Shown piece after piece: positions 11,646-22,636 of a stretch of DNA of 64,000 nt; the stretch's first letter is position 1; each line of letters starts with the position of its first letter. A program made the position numbers and the translations under genes. The DNA is from Cepaea nemoralis (lineage: Eukaryota > Mollusca > Gastropoda > Stylommatophora > Helicidae). The stretch lies in contig JACEFZ010025809.1 in assembly GCA_014155875.1 (NCBI GenBank), positions 685,001 through 749,000 of the forward strand, in the 5' to 3' direction. The notes beneath the pieces are model-generated. The model saw only the letters and a program-made list of their open reading frames with translations. It was not told the origin of the DNA and did not search any database.

Positions 11646-13519
11646 AACTTCATGGCTACAGTACTCTTCTGTGCAGGCTGTATCTCCTTGGTCTCACCTG
11701 TGAATTGTTCTGGGTGTACCAGATCCGCAGAAATCCTTCCCCGTCCAGTCCATTGTCGTATAAACACTCCACTTGACGGCCGTTAACCTCTTTCAATTCC
11801 ACTACACGTGGCTTGTCCTGGTCTGGAGTCTCTTCTTCGTCCTCGACCTGTTCGGTGGCCTCCACCTTAGGTTCCACTGGGCACACGACGAAATGAGAAT
11901 CTCCTGACTTAACCCTGCAGTCTTTAGCATTATGCGTGTTTGACCTGCAGTGTTTACACCATTTCCCTGTCCTAGATTTTCTAGTGCCGGACTTCGGTGA
12001 GCTCTCCTGGTTGTGAGCTTCCTTGTCGACCTCAGCATTTTCAGTGGCAATCTCCTTTGGAGCCACTTTACACGCCGCGAAATGAGGGCTCTTAGCCTTC
12101 GATTTGCATTCCCTCGTATTGTGAGAGGGAGACTTACAAATCGAACACCACTTCTCCGATCATGGTCGTTTTGGTGAAGAGCTCGAAGTGCTCTTGCTTC
12201 CCTCCTTCGTCTTCTCCAAACTCTCCTCTGAAGTTTTAACATATGGTTCCACTTTCTTTGTTCCTGTGCTTTTAGATTTCTTCCGGCCATGTTTCTCCTG
12301 ACTTTTGGTGTTTGTGGAAAGGTTTTCTCCCGCCTCCCCATGTACCTCGACGAACCGTTCTGCCAATTTCGTCACAATGTCAATACGTTCCGCCCCTTGT
12401 TCTCCCAAGAATGTCCTGAGAGGTTTCGACATTTGCTTCCGCATCGACTATCATGAGCTCTTGCAGACTCTCATAGTTATGCGCGAACTCAGCCAAATCC
12501 ATCCACTTATGGAGATAGGATTTCAGACGCAGACTGTAGGCGGTAAACAACTCTCCCGGTGCTCGCTTCGCTGTTCGAAATTTTTTCCGGTAGGTATGTT
12601 ACGTAACTTCGAAACGTTTCAGCAGAGCCTTTTTCAATTCATCGTAATTGTTCTCGTGTCCTGGCGGCAGACGAGAATAGACCTCGTATCCTGTCCCGTG
12701 TAATCCCTGGGACAACTTAAGGCACCATTTGTCACGATGCAGACCCATAGCAACAGACATGGCCTCGAAGCGTTGTAAGTACTGGTCGATCTTCTCTTTG
12801 TCTTCTTCGTAGACCGCTAGTGGGAACTTCATGGCATGGTAACTATGTCCACCTCCTGGGGTTGAGCCAGGGAGAGAGGAACCTCCCACTGCTCTCTCCG
12901 GTTCCCCACTAGATTGCCTCTTCAGCTCGAGTTCCCGCATTCGGTACTCGTGCTCCCTTTTCTGAGCTTCTTGTTAAGCTTCCAATCTCTTAGCAGTCTC
13001 CTCCGCCTCAAGATTCCTAGCAGCTTGCTCAGCTTGAAGTTTCTTAGCAGCTTGCTTAGCTTCCAGTTTCTTAGCTGCTTGCTCAGCTTCAAGTTTCATA
13101 GCTGCTTGCTCAGCTTCAAGTTTTTTAGCTGCTTGCTCAGCTTCAAGTTTCTTAGCTGCTTGCTCAGCTTCAAGTTTCTTAGCTGCTTGCTCAGCTTCAA
13201 GTTTCTTAGCTGCTTGCTCAGCTTCAAGTTTCTTAGCTGCTTGCTTAGTTTTAAGTTTCTTAGCTGCTTGCTCAGCTTCAAGTTTCTTAGCTGCTTGCTC
13301 AGCTTCAAGTTCCAGCCTTCTAGTGGCTTGCTCAGCTTCACTCCTCTTAGTTTCTAACTCCATCTTTCTCAATTCCATATCAGCCTTCCGATCTTCTCTT
13401 TCTGCTTGACGCAAATCTCTCTCCACATCCTGTATGTAATCTGTTAGTGCAGAACCCGACAAGTCCATTCCTTCCACCCTTGCCCTTAGCTCTGCTATAG
13501 TTAGTTTAGGAGTGGCCAT
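11646..13519 (-). pseudogene. Gypsy-type gag-nucleocapsid-protease relic
   Basis: Minus-strand gag reading from an ATG at 13519 (MATPKLTIAELRARVEGMDL). Residues about 60-180 are a coiled coil built from a 9-residue repeat. A capsid-like region follows (MKFPLAVYEEDKEKIDQYLQRF..., KWCLKLSQGLHG..., LPPGHENNYDELKKALLKRF), then two zinc knuckles: CX2CX4HX4C in WCSICKSPSHNTREC (about 12150-12110) and WCKHCRSNTHNAKDC (about 11970-11925). The stretch ELKEVNGRQVECLYDNGLDG near 11780 looks like the start of a retropepsin with DTG changed to DNG. The frame is broken by a stop after the coiled coil (about 12972), by shifts near 12600 and 12450, and by a stop just before the first knuckle. The element ends abruptly at the satellite, so reverse transcriptase and integrase are missing. 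Confidence 0.85.
13010..13320 (-). repeat. 27-bp coding minisatellite in gag coiled coil
   Basis: About a dozen copies of a 27-bp unit encoding the 9-residue motif KLEAEQAAK. The repeat lies inside the gypsy gag and lengthens its coiled coil. Copies differ by single bases (AEQ/KTKQ, M for K), so the expansion is not brand new. Confidence 0.88.
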
Positions 13520-13774
13520 ATTTCAGAGAGGTAAGTCAGCAGGTTGAGTGTAAATTATCTCCAAAACAAATATATAGATAATCACTAATTAAAATGTATC
13601 TATATATTTAACACCACACAGCACAACACACAATCACTCAGTGACAAGAGTAGAATTATGACCAAAGACCTATGTAGACGTGTGAAGTGTGAACAGGTAA
13701 GATATGTGTCTTAGCTCCATATCCACATTCACCCTAGATGGATCCTCGTTAATCTGATATCACCGTCACGTGTC

Positions 13775-13917
13775 GAGATATCCCGTGTCTGGCGATCCCC
13801 TGTCAAGATATTCCTTGTCAAGATCTCCCGTGTCAAACTATCCCTTGTCCAGATATCCCAGGTCAAGATATCCCGTGTCGAGATATCCCGGGTCAAGATA
13901 TCCCGTGTCGATCCCCC
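13775..13917. repeat. 15-bp tandem repeat in gypsy leader
   Basis: About ten degenerate copies of a unit close to GTGTCAAGATATCCC. It sits between the gag start and the (CT)n tract, so it belongs to the untranslated leader of the minus-strand gypsy relic. A candidate primer-binding site, TGGGGGATCGACACG on the minus strand, abuts it near 13918. Confidence 0.75.
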
Positions 13918-14052
13918 AGTAATTTTTTATTTTATTTTATATGGTATATGTCGTCCCTGGGGTGAGGGGAATCAACATCGACATCCTTTTACCCCCACAT
14001 CACTATCTTGAGGATCTTCTTGATTTCTGTCTACAAAACCCCGTCGATCTCT

Positions 14053-14055
<3 letters not shown>

Positions 14056-14147
<92 letters not shown>
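14056..14147. repeat. (CT)n microsatellite
   Basis: About 46 uninterrupted CT dinucleotides. Open frames through it (Ser-Leu or Arg-Glu repeats) are artefacts. Confidence 0.97.
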
Positions 14148-14149
<2 letters not shown>

Positions 14150-16440
14150 ACTACTGTATCTAGCCCCCTCATTCTTTTCTCAAAACACACTAAACAACAC
14201 TGGCTCTAACAAAACAACAATTTAGTTTAATAGAGAAAAGTGTCATGTATGTGCAAAGTGTCTGAGTAGAATGTATGTCGTATAACCTAGTGTGTATGTA
14301 GAGTCAGACCGAATAGCTCAGGAGCAAAGTCTGTTTCATCACTGTACTGGCCACACAACAACACCATATATGATGGACAAAAGACCTCACCCAGATGATG
14401 TGTCTCTCAGGCCAAGTGTCGACTTCCTCCGATAGCTCTTGGACAGTCCCGATGCTTGGTCATCAATAGTGAAAAACAGTCCAGTATTGATCATCGATCT
14501 AACACATACAGTGTACCTAATCTGTTTATAACTGTTCTGTGATTCGAGAATCCTAAAAATAATGTTACTGTCCCTTTGAAAAAACTAAATGTTAGTATTT
14601 CACTCTTTTAGGAATTTCCCAATGCTAACAGACAATGTTAATGTTCCAGGTATTTATGTATGGAATAGTCGTCCTGGTACTGGAGGTATTGTCAATGTCT
14701 TTAATTTACTGTGATGTACTATCACTTTGGAAACACAATTATAACATCATCGTTTCCTGCTCAGCAGAGGTCAGGTCCCTGCAGACCTTCTGGGTTATGG
14801 GCCCAGTGCAAAAGTCTCTCAGTACTCTCTGCCTTCAATACACTAGCCATCACTTTCTTCTAGCTGGTGGTAACTGGTGGAACCTGTTGAAGAGAAAACA
14901 CACCTGGTGAAAGCAACCCGATTCCAACCCTTATTAGGTGAGTGTAGGCCTACGGCCGCACTCAGAAATATAACAGAGAACCAAACTCAGTCATAAGGCT
15001 GAGGAGTTCATCACATAGGTCTGAGTCATGGTAAGACAAGGAAAGACTAAAGGAAAAGGGTAGAAACCCAGCAGATGCCCTACTGGAAGATCCTACCATT
15101 TGACATTTCCTTCATCACCCCAACCATTCTCAATCTCCCTAAAAATCATCCCACTACCTTGCCCTTAACTCCCTGAGTTAAATGATATCTCACACCAGCT
15201 AGTTTAAGCTACGCGATAGGCTACTGTTGCCGACGCTCTTACAATACGTTCTATCAACGCACATAACTATACTCGATTCATACGAATAATCTAATATAGA
15301 TCTATTTCAGTAAATACCATATTCTTATCCCTGTTTGCGATTGAGCCTACGAAATCACACACTGGATACATGTCCGCCGATATAATCAACAATAGACACT
15401 GTAGACTCTCTCTAAAAACAAACTAGGAATAACAAACACGTCTTAGTTGTTTCACAACATTTGGTCGACTCCCGCCAAAATTGAGTCCAGACTGTTTTTA
15501 ATACTGCGTCTAAATAACGTCACATGTATGTCCAGACACATAGGCGTCGAGAAGTTGTTTTTCTCTCTATTTTTCCGAACTCAATGTAAACAACTGACTG
15601 GTGTCCCCTTTCATCTGGGGAATCATCCCGGTACTTCAAGGAGTCCCGCTAACCTATAATCTGAAGAATTCCTGTCTCCACAACAAAAGATCTTGCCGAT
15701 TTTTACTAGACAGTCTGTCTACAACTTCAAAAGGATGGCTGCCGCTTGCAGACAAATGACGCGACAGTCCTTCCTCGATCAGCCACAACACATCAAAGAA
15801 TGACGTCTGTTTGTAAACACATGTCGCGACATGTTTTTCATCGATCGACAACTTCAAGATTCTTTTTCGTGACAAACATGACGGAGTGAAGATAACAGTA
15901 ACTGGAGCCAACGATGAACTTTAAAAGATGGAGCAACGTCTGAGTTCCCAATGCGAACACTGCTTTAATCTGGCAGCTGACATAGTTACAATAAATATCT
16001 TCTATGGTACTCTTAAACGGCCTGTAAATATCAGGGCTGGTATTTAAGTTATACGTACACTAAAATGATCTACTCAAACCTGTTCTAAGTTCGCCGTTGT
16101 CGTTACTCTTCTAGACTTCTCCTTCTTTCGTTCCCCCAGGCTGTCTTTGCTGCTATACCAATCCGATCCTGTCTAGGTTCTGCCCGTCGTTCTTGAATCC
16201 GTGGCGTTACTATTCTTTGGTGACATACTTCTAGCTGTTATTAACTCGATAGCCACTGATATATTGCCAACCACTTCGTAGCCACACAAATTTGGTCAAG
16301 AATTCGAATGCACGACCTTTCATCTTGATAACCTCAGAACGTCTGTTTTTGTTGTCAATATTACGTCAGCGTGACGTTTCTCCATTGTCAACTTGTGTCC
16401 CTTAGTTTTCTCTGCACTTTTGTCTTCTAGACTTCTTCAC
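14148..16440. other. 2.3 kb without recognised gene
   Basis: Short open frames only (for example 85 residues at 15911-15654, minus) with no family I recognise and no paralogue in the window. Part of the left side may be the LTR of the neighbouring gypsy relic. I could not find a second LTR copy to prove it. Confidence 0.5.
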
Positions 16441-17912
16441 ATCCTTTCTATGACGTAATCCGGGCACCTGCTCTGTGGCACAAGTCACAAGCAAGTCTGT
16501 GTGCTACAATTTTCTCCAGCAGCTTGCCAACAGTGTTCTGCATCGTAATGATTCTGTAGCCGCTTATCTTGGAATGGTCTTTGTTCGGTTTTGGCAGTGG
16601 CAGCAAGTAGCTGTGTAGCCATTCCTCTTTGATCTGACCCCTCTGAATACTGGTGTTGAATTCTCTGGCCAGTCTTCCATGTCATCATCTGACATCACCA
16701 GTAGGTCAAGATATCGGATGCCGTCTGGGCCTGGGGCGGTGTTAGGTGATTTCTTGAGCATCGCACGTATTGTCTCAGCTGTGATTATGCATTCTTCGTC
16801 TGTCCCGACCCCCTCGCACAGCTGAGAGAGTGTCGTTGTGGTCCTCTGTCTGGCGGGATTGTCTTTCTGGTCAGTCTGCTCTATGTAGCGTGCAAGAAGG
16901 GCCTTACCTTATCCGCATCCGACTTTTTCCATGTGAGGTCTGTACATTGAAAGTCTGGAATACCTCTACGTTGTGCAGCGCCGTTCATGCTCTTATGGAG
17001 GTGCCAGAATGTCATGAGAGATCGCTCGAAGCACACCTTCCTGCAGAACTCGTCCCATTTCTCGACCTTGGCCTGATTGGCGCAGGATTTGAATAAAGTC
17101 ATCGTCCTATGGACCTGTCTTCAGGTCCGCCAACTCAACCTGTGGCATGTTAGCCTTTCTGGCTGTTTGCCAGTCTTTGACAGCCTGCCTCTTTCCCAGC
17201 CATGCCTTCTCGACCTCTCCATTCCACCATGGTGGCTGAAACCATCTTTCTTGTCTCCTGCGGGAGGAAGTTAGTTTTCTTCTTCTGATCTTGCTTATGG
17301 CATCTTGACCAGTGTTGTCGTACGGGAAGGCATTTGTCTTGTTTCCTTGACTCCTGGCCCTGTCTTTCTCGATCAGGATGATACAAGGGTAGTGGTCACT
17401 GTCGTGGTATCCCAGTGTGCACCACCGGCACCTTGGTGCGATGGTGGGCGACACAAGAGCCAAGTCGATGACGCTGTCAGAGTCACCTAGTCGAGTGGTT
17501 ATTCTAATGACCTTCCCATCATTCAGACAGACTAGGGCAGCAGATGCCAGAGCCTCCTCCAGATCTTCTCCCTGTCTATTGGTGATGCAATTCCCCCATT
17601 GACTGCCTCTGGCATTGAAGTCCCCACAGTAGATATAACGCCTTTCATCCATATCGAACAAACTCTGCCATTTCGCACGTCGACCTTCCCATTTCACGCA
17701 TATACGTTCACGATTACAAGCTGCACTGGCATCATTATTCTTAATGCCTGCACTTACAAGGCATCACTGTTCCAGGCGGACATATCGATCTCAGACACCA
17801 GTATGTTGTCGCGGACCAGAATGGCCTGTCCGAGGTGCCGGCTGTTAAAGAAGCCCTGAAACCCCGCGACATTGACTGTTCCGTCGCCGAGCTGTGTTTC
17901 TTGTAAGACTAC
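16441..17912 (-). pseudogene. I-like LINE fragment: endonuclease to start of RT
   Basis: Minus-strand remains of an I-superfamily-like ORF2. Endonuclease pieces are QETQLGDGTVNVAGFQGFF (about 17900), YIYCGDFNARGSQWGN (about 17640), VIDLALVSPTIAPRC and YHDSDHYPCIILI (about 17440). A linker with FQPPWWNGEVEKAW follows near 17220, then the RT entry motif SPNTAPGPDGIRY near 16740 and LPLPKPNKD-like residues near 16600. Frames shift several times. The sequence is related to, but clearly diverged from, the plus-strand copy at 22637. It ends against an RTE 3' fragment at about 17912. Confidence 0.82.
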
Positions 17913-18368
17913 GAGAAAAAGAGTGTTGAGGGGATACATAGAGCCTGTTCTTTTGTATGGGCGTGAAACTTGGACAATGTGCAGTCAAGCTGAAAAACAT
18001 CTGATGGCTGCAGAAATGTGGTTTTTGAGGAAAATGCAAAGAATACCATGGACAGACAGAAAAACTAATGACCAAATACTGCAGGAGACAAATGAAAATC
18101 GTAAATTGATTAGAGAAATTAGACGAGGACAGTCAAAATTTGTTGGACATGTTATGAGAAGAAATGGATTGGAGAACTTAGTGACAACTGGCAAGATTGA
18201 AGGGAACAGACCAAGAGGAAGACCGAGAGGAAAATACCTGGATGGCTTGGCCACATGGCATGGATGAGACAGGAACACTGAGCTGATCCACGACTCTGGT
18301 GATTGAGTGAAATGGCGAGTCATGACCGCCAACGCTTACCGGCATGGCACATGATTGATTGATTGAGT
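17913..18368 (+). mobile_element. RTE 3'-end fragment, (ATTG)n tail
   Basis: Last part of the RTE protein (LLYGRETWTMCSQAEKHLM..., FVGHVMRRNGLENL..., RPRGRPRGKYLDGLATWHG), then the conserved 3' end GGCATGGCACATG and three ATTG repeats. It carries internal stops. In the tandem locus it plays the same positional role as the RTE fragments at 33886 and 46992. Confidence 0.92.
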
Positions 18369-19430
18369 GCATCCTCTCGTCTCTACTTCCTTCTTCTCAC
18401 TTCTATGAGCGGCAAACAAAACTATGTGTGTTTATTTATTAACTTACTTTTCTCTACCATGACATGACGCGTTGCCAAGACCCTCCAGATATTTACTTCT
18501 ACGCCGTCCCCTTGTCCTTGTTCCCTCAGTATTGCCAATTGTCACCATGTTCACTAGTTTATTTCTTCTCATAACGTATTCAAAAAATTTAGACTTTCAA
18601 CGTCTAATTTCTCTAATCAGTTTCGCCTTACCCCCATATCTTCCTTTATCTTTTTTCCCCCACAAAGTCAGGAAAAGGACAACAGTTGGAGATGTGGCAG
18701 TGAAAATAAATCTAAAAAGTCGTTGTTGTTTCTTTTCAGTATACCAGTCTACCTTATTTGTTTCATTTTGTAAACAAATGCCATGTCGCCGTCAAATATG
18801 TGAAGTCCATCTCGAAGCAATAAAAATATGTGACAACCGGAGCTCACCTCAGCCATGTTTTTAATTGACTCGACCGAGAGTTCCGTTTGTAGGTGTCAAC
18901 TTGTTAACTTCAAACCAAACTGTTGTCGGATGTTTGTCTTTCCGTAGAACTATATCTAGTTGTACATGTCAGGGTTTGAGCATTCACTGGATGCTTATTG
19001 TAGCAGCATCATTGGTGTGGTAGGTAGTCGTGATTGTTTGTGATGTAGTTCGTGTCGCGACACTGCCATATTACTGAAAAATTGTATGTTAAGCAGATAG
19101 TACCGCCGTCTATTGTCACATGGTAGCTCAGTCATGTCTAAGACCTGACTTTAGGTTAGTTATATTACTAGTGTTGATATTGAGTGATCATTTCACTACA
19201 CTGTCCCCGGGTTTCGGTAATTTAGTTCAGCTGGGTGGCAATCCCCATGTTTTGCATACCCCGTGTGATGTAACTAGTTGTTAGACACCCTCTTTTTCTT
19301 TTCACATATTGACATTTCTCATATTGCGACCGAGCCAAAACAGACTACATTGTTGTATGTTTCTCAGTAGTTGTTACCATTTGAAATGAAATTGGTGTGA
19401 ACTGCAGTTTAAAAAAAAGTTTGTTGTATA
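18369..19430. other. Non-coding lead of unit 1
   Basis: No gene. It matches 34440-35165 and 47770-48240, and the right part also matches 52270-52500, so it is a segment of the tandem duplication. Confidence 0.7.
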
Positions 19431-19431
19431 T

Positions 19432-19645
19432 CCTTTACAGGACTTTTGCAGTCAACACCAGCATTATCTGCTGTTGTTAATGTCTTTGCAAGATTACGTT
19501 CAGTAGTTTGCTGTTGCTTTCTGAACAATCGGCACCCATACCATTTCGTAAAAACCCAGCGCAACGAGATCTGCTGTCAAATCGCTGTGTTTAGAACCGC
19601 GTCACTAGTCTCTTCGCAACGGAGACCGGCCATGATCTGCAGTAG
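19432..19645 (-). mobile_element. SINE-1 copy, shared by units 1 and 4
   Basis: Minus-oriented SINE: tail GTCAACACCAGCATTA..., body TTTGCTGTTGCTTTCTGAAC, and degraded tRNA-like head near 19600-19640. Flanks carry a decayed duplication of GAACTGCAGTT. The SINE at 52514 sits at the same site in unit 4, whereas unit 2 (about 35165) has the empty site. Confidence 0.82.
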
Positions 19646-19791
19646 TGCGTAAAAATGCAATGAGAAAATCCCCCAAAACAAAAAGTATAATAGTTAAGTC
19701 ATGCAAGAACACACGAGCAAATGTATGGGAATATAAACATCCCAAGTGATGTGATCTCGGGTTTTGACACATTTCAGATCAGCTCAATGTT

Positions 19792-20519
19792 AGATAGTTA
19801 GCTAGCTAGCTAGCATGTTAGTTAGTTATTTAGTTAGTTAGTTAGTTAGATGGTTAGTTAGTTGGTTAGTTAATTAGTTAGATAGTTGGATAGGTAGTTG
19901 GTTAGTCAGTCAGTCAGTCAGTCAGTCAGTCAGTTAGTCGACAGATCATCCTCTTTGCACATCAAACCATTCAGTCCATAAGTGCTCCCCCCCCCCCTTT
20001 TCAGTAAATCCCGCAACGTGTAGCGGCTCACGACACCAGTTCTGTGTTGGTTTATTAATCTTCTTTGACTTCCCGCGTGGTGTTCTTGTTTGGCCACATC
20101 TCTTTTAATTTGCTGTTCTCGTATCCTTACCATGGTTGTAGATTCACAGTCATCATTTAGTTCTCGCAAACGACTTACTTCTCGTAGAGCATTCAGAATA
20201 TCAGCCTGGTCTATGGCTCTTCGTCCTTCCACAGTAGCCTTACTTGCAAGCTTGTCAACCTGCTCATTTCCTTGTACATCCGCATGCCCTGGCACGAAGA
20301 TGAAACTAATCTTTGCCAGCCGAGACCTCTCCAGAGACAGCAGCCACTCTCTTCGGATCCACCCCATCTTTATCTTCTTTAGCATGCTCATTGAGTCACT
20401 AAGGAAACATGCCCTAGTGAATGTCTGTGTTTCGAGCCATGTTATTGCTTTACTTACTGCCATGACTTCCATAGTCAGGCTACTTGTAGTCAAAACAAAA
20501 GCACCAGGGATTTCCTTCA
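19792..20519 (-). pseudogene. I-like LINE 3' end with RNase H domain
   Basis: 5'-truncated minus-strand copy. RNase H residues are visible: SSLTMEVMAVSKAI, FLSDSMSML, FIFVPGHADVQGNEQVDKLASKATV. The C-terminal part ends near 19940, followed by a tail of AACT-type repeats that has grown into a 130-bp (TTAG)n/(GTCA)n tract at 19792-19932. A short target duplication CAATGTT lies at 19785-19791 and 20520-20526. A homologous copy lies in the nest at 44808-46978. Confidence 0.85.
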
Positions 20520-20526
20520 CAATGTT

Positions 20527-21110
20527 TAGCTTCTCTCCTGGATCCCAGAACCACACGGGATCAAACGAGTTCTATCGCAGGATAAAGTTCCAGAACGTTC
20601 AGTCATCATAAACAGTGGCTGGCTGCGTCTTAACTGATCCAGTGCCGAAAGATAATGTATCGCCAAATGAGACCTCCCGTTTGGACAAAAGGACAACTTT
20701 ATTGTCATTCTAGGATCATCGTGTTATTTACTTTGTTTCGTGGTATCGTCCGTAATTTTTAAAGCACCATTAATGCTCAATGAATGAAAGTTTACATTAT
20801 AATACATTTTCATTTGATTATGCACCATGTTTGGTCCAAACTTACTTTTTGTAAGGCACTGAATCAGTTAAAGCATTGGTCGCAAGGAGACAAAACTACT
20901 AAAAGGACATGAATATTTTAAACATCATGTCTAATGTTTAGGACATGAGAGGGGGAGTGGGAGGGTGTCAATTCATTTTGAGCCCCACGGGACTAACATG
21001 CCATCGGGCAATGAGACACCCTCCCAGTCCCTCATTGATCACAATATTTTCGTTTACTTTGTTACCCAATTGCTAGCTTTACATTGTTGGGTTCTTTCTT
21101 CTTTTTTCAG
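20527..21110. other. Upstream region of precursor gene 1
   Basis: No coding frame. Conserved among units (CACCATGTTTGGTCCAAAC at about 20824, 42332 and 53190) and ends in a polypyrimidine tract with AG at about 21110. This fits an intron or 5' flank common to the precursor genes. Confidence 0.55.
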
Positions 21111-21132
21111 GCTCGAAAACAACAAACACAAA

Positions 21133-21408
21133 ATGACAACAATAAGACTGATGCTGTGTTTTGTGATTGTGATCTCCCATGCAGTCGTAATAGCATCCTC
21201 AGTTCACGTTGATGGTAGCTTCGAAAACCGAGATGTCGACAGTTCCGGGAAACTTAAGAGAAAACTTGATGTTTGGTGGCCCTACCACGATGAAGTGCTT
21301 TACGCAAAGAAAGATGTAGAAGATCCAGAAACACGAGCATTGCTTGACGTGTCACCGTCTGCGGAAGATCGTGTCCGACGACTCCTTGTGGTGCCTTCCT
21401 ACGCGTAG
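21133..21408 (+). CDS. Secreted precursor-like protein 1 (91 aa)
   Basis: Unrecognised family, three open members plus a relic in this window. The ATG at 21133 starts a hydrophobic signal peptide (residues about 1-24, MTTIRLMLCFVIVISHAVVI). The family block SFENRDVDSSGK follows, then a variable segment with WWPYHDEVLYAKK, the conserved DVEDPETR after a dibasic KK, and SPSAEDRVRRLL. The start was chosen because it aligns with the ATGs at 42875 and 53667 and lies just after a pyrimidine tract and AG (a probable 3' splice site), so the upstream part of the open frame is probably not translated. Dibasic sites (KR, KK) before the conserved peptide suggest proteolytic processing. That is inference from sequence; the mature product and role are unknown. 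It lacks the YPWV tail found in copies 2 and 4. Confidence 0.62.
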   Translation: MTTIRLMLCFVIVISHAVVIASSVHVDGSFENRDVDSSGKLKRKLDVWWPYHDEVLYAKKDVEDPETRALLDVSPSAEDRVRRLLVVPSYA

Positions 21409-21599
21409 GTTATGAAGTATATGTATGGTGGAGGAAGCTGGTACTAAGTAACCTGGTTTCTGGTTTCAACAATGAGGCACCCTGACCTCTGACTCTACAC
21501 CAGTAATACATTAATGACAATGACATGCAGTGGGTTTTTTTGTGTGTGAATTCTGTTCACGTTATTGTCTGTTATATTTCGAAGCATTAATTCGTAACG

Positions 21600-21609
21600 T
21601 GTTAACTGT

Positions 21610-21660
<51 letters not shown>

Positions 21661-21783
21661 CTCTCATTACTTCTTTCTTTCATTTCCCCTTTCTTTTCAT
21701 CTTTATTTCTTTCTTTCTCTCCCTTTATTTCTTTCCTCTTTCCCTCTCTCTCACATTATTTCTTACTTTCTTTCTTTCTTGTG
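21600..21783. repeat. (TTTC)n-rich microsatellite
   Basis: TTTC repeats with C/T variants downstream of the precursor gene. The same tract follows precursor genes 2 (43374-43820) and 4 (54910-55540). Confidence 0.95.
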
Positions 21784-21869
21784 ACCTCTCATATATTTCA
21801 TGGATTTCCTAACAAGAGCTGCAGAGTTAGGTTTTGGTTTTTAATGTATTTACCACAATAGCACACATA

Positions 21870-21924
21870 CACATACGCGCGCGCGCACACACACACACAT
21901 TGATATATACACTCACACACACAT

Positions 21925-21976
<52 letters not shown>

Positions 21977-22034
21977 GCACATATATTGATATATACACTC
22001 ACACACACATTGATATATACACTCACACACACAT

Positions 22035-22099
<65 letters not shown>

Positions 22100-22142
22100 C
22101 ACATACATTGATATACACACACTCACACATACACATTGATAT
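21870..22142. repeat. Compound (CA)n/(TA)n microsatellite
   Basis: Alternating CA and TA runs with the recurring interruption CATTGATATA. The longest TA run is at about 22037-22090. The Tyr-Ile reading frames through it are artefacts. Confidence 0.95.
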
Positions 22143-22284
22143 GCATTCGCCATTTCGAAACACTTGTTCAACCAAAACAATTCTTTCTTCTTTTGAAAAC
22201 ACCATTCCGTTTGAAGTGCAAAGAATTACTCCAGCGGACGACAACCATTCACTGCGTATTGCTTCACGATTGACGTAGAGCAAA

Positions 22285-22636
22285 CTATTTGATGACAAAT
22301 ATTTATTGCACTCCCAAAGAAATCAGGAGCCTTATAATGTAATCCACATCGAACAATTAGTATAATGAGCCACTCCACGAAGATTTTATTGTGAATAATC
22401 TTGCAAATAGTTACGATGAAAATACAACCTGAAATAGGAGAAGAACAATGTGGGTTTGTAGAAGGCAAGGGTACAGTAAATGCTGTGTATATGCTGAGAA
22501 CAACATCTGAGTGTTCTATAGAAGTAAACAAAGATATACACCTTTGCTTTATTGACTACACAAAGGCTTTCGATAAAGTAAGACCTGTCAACGTCATAAA
22601 GATACTTGCAGATCTACAAATTGATGGGAAAGACAC
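22285..22636 (+). mobile_element. RTE reverse transcriptase fragment, unit 1
   Basis: Degraded RT segment homologous to FITIPKKSGALECDQHRTIS through FIDYTKAFDKVRP and LADLQIDGKD. It ends where an I-like LINE begins. The rest of this RTE copy probably continues at 33886 beyond the LINE and Polinton, with a few hundred bases missing. Confidence 0.85.

Larger units (their letters stand above)
18430..22636. repeat. Tandem locus unit 1
   Basis: First copy of a duplicated block. Its order is: non-coding lead (CGTCAAATATGTGAAGTCCA, CATACCCCGTGTGATGTAAC), SINE, more non-coding DNA, precursor gene (21133), TTTC microsatellite, CA/TA microsatellite, and an RTE reverse transcriptase piece. The same order recurs in unit 2 (34422-44807), and partly in unit 3 (47738-50960) and unit 4 (51720-55540). 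A LINE fragment inserted here at 19792-20519 is absent from the others. Confidence 0.85.

Noticed and set aside
15654..15911. 85-codon minus-strand frame
   Set aside because: No start context, repeat in the window or recognisable domain; chance length.
20965..21132. Extended N-terminus of precursor gene 1
   Set aside because: Upstream of the probable splice acceptor and not conserved with the starts of the other copies.
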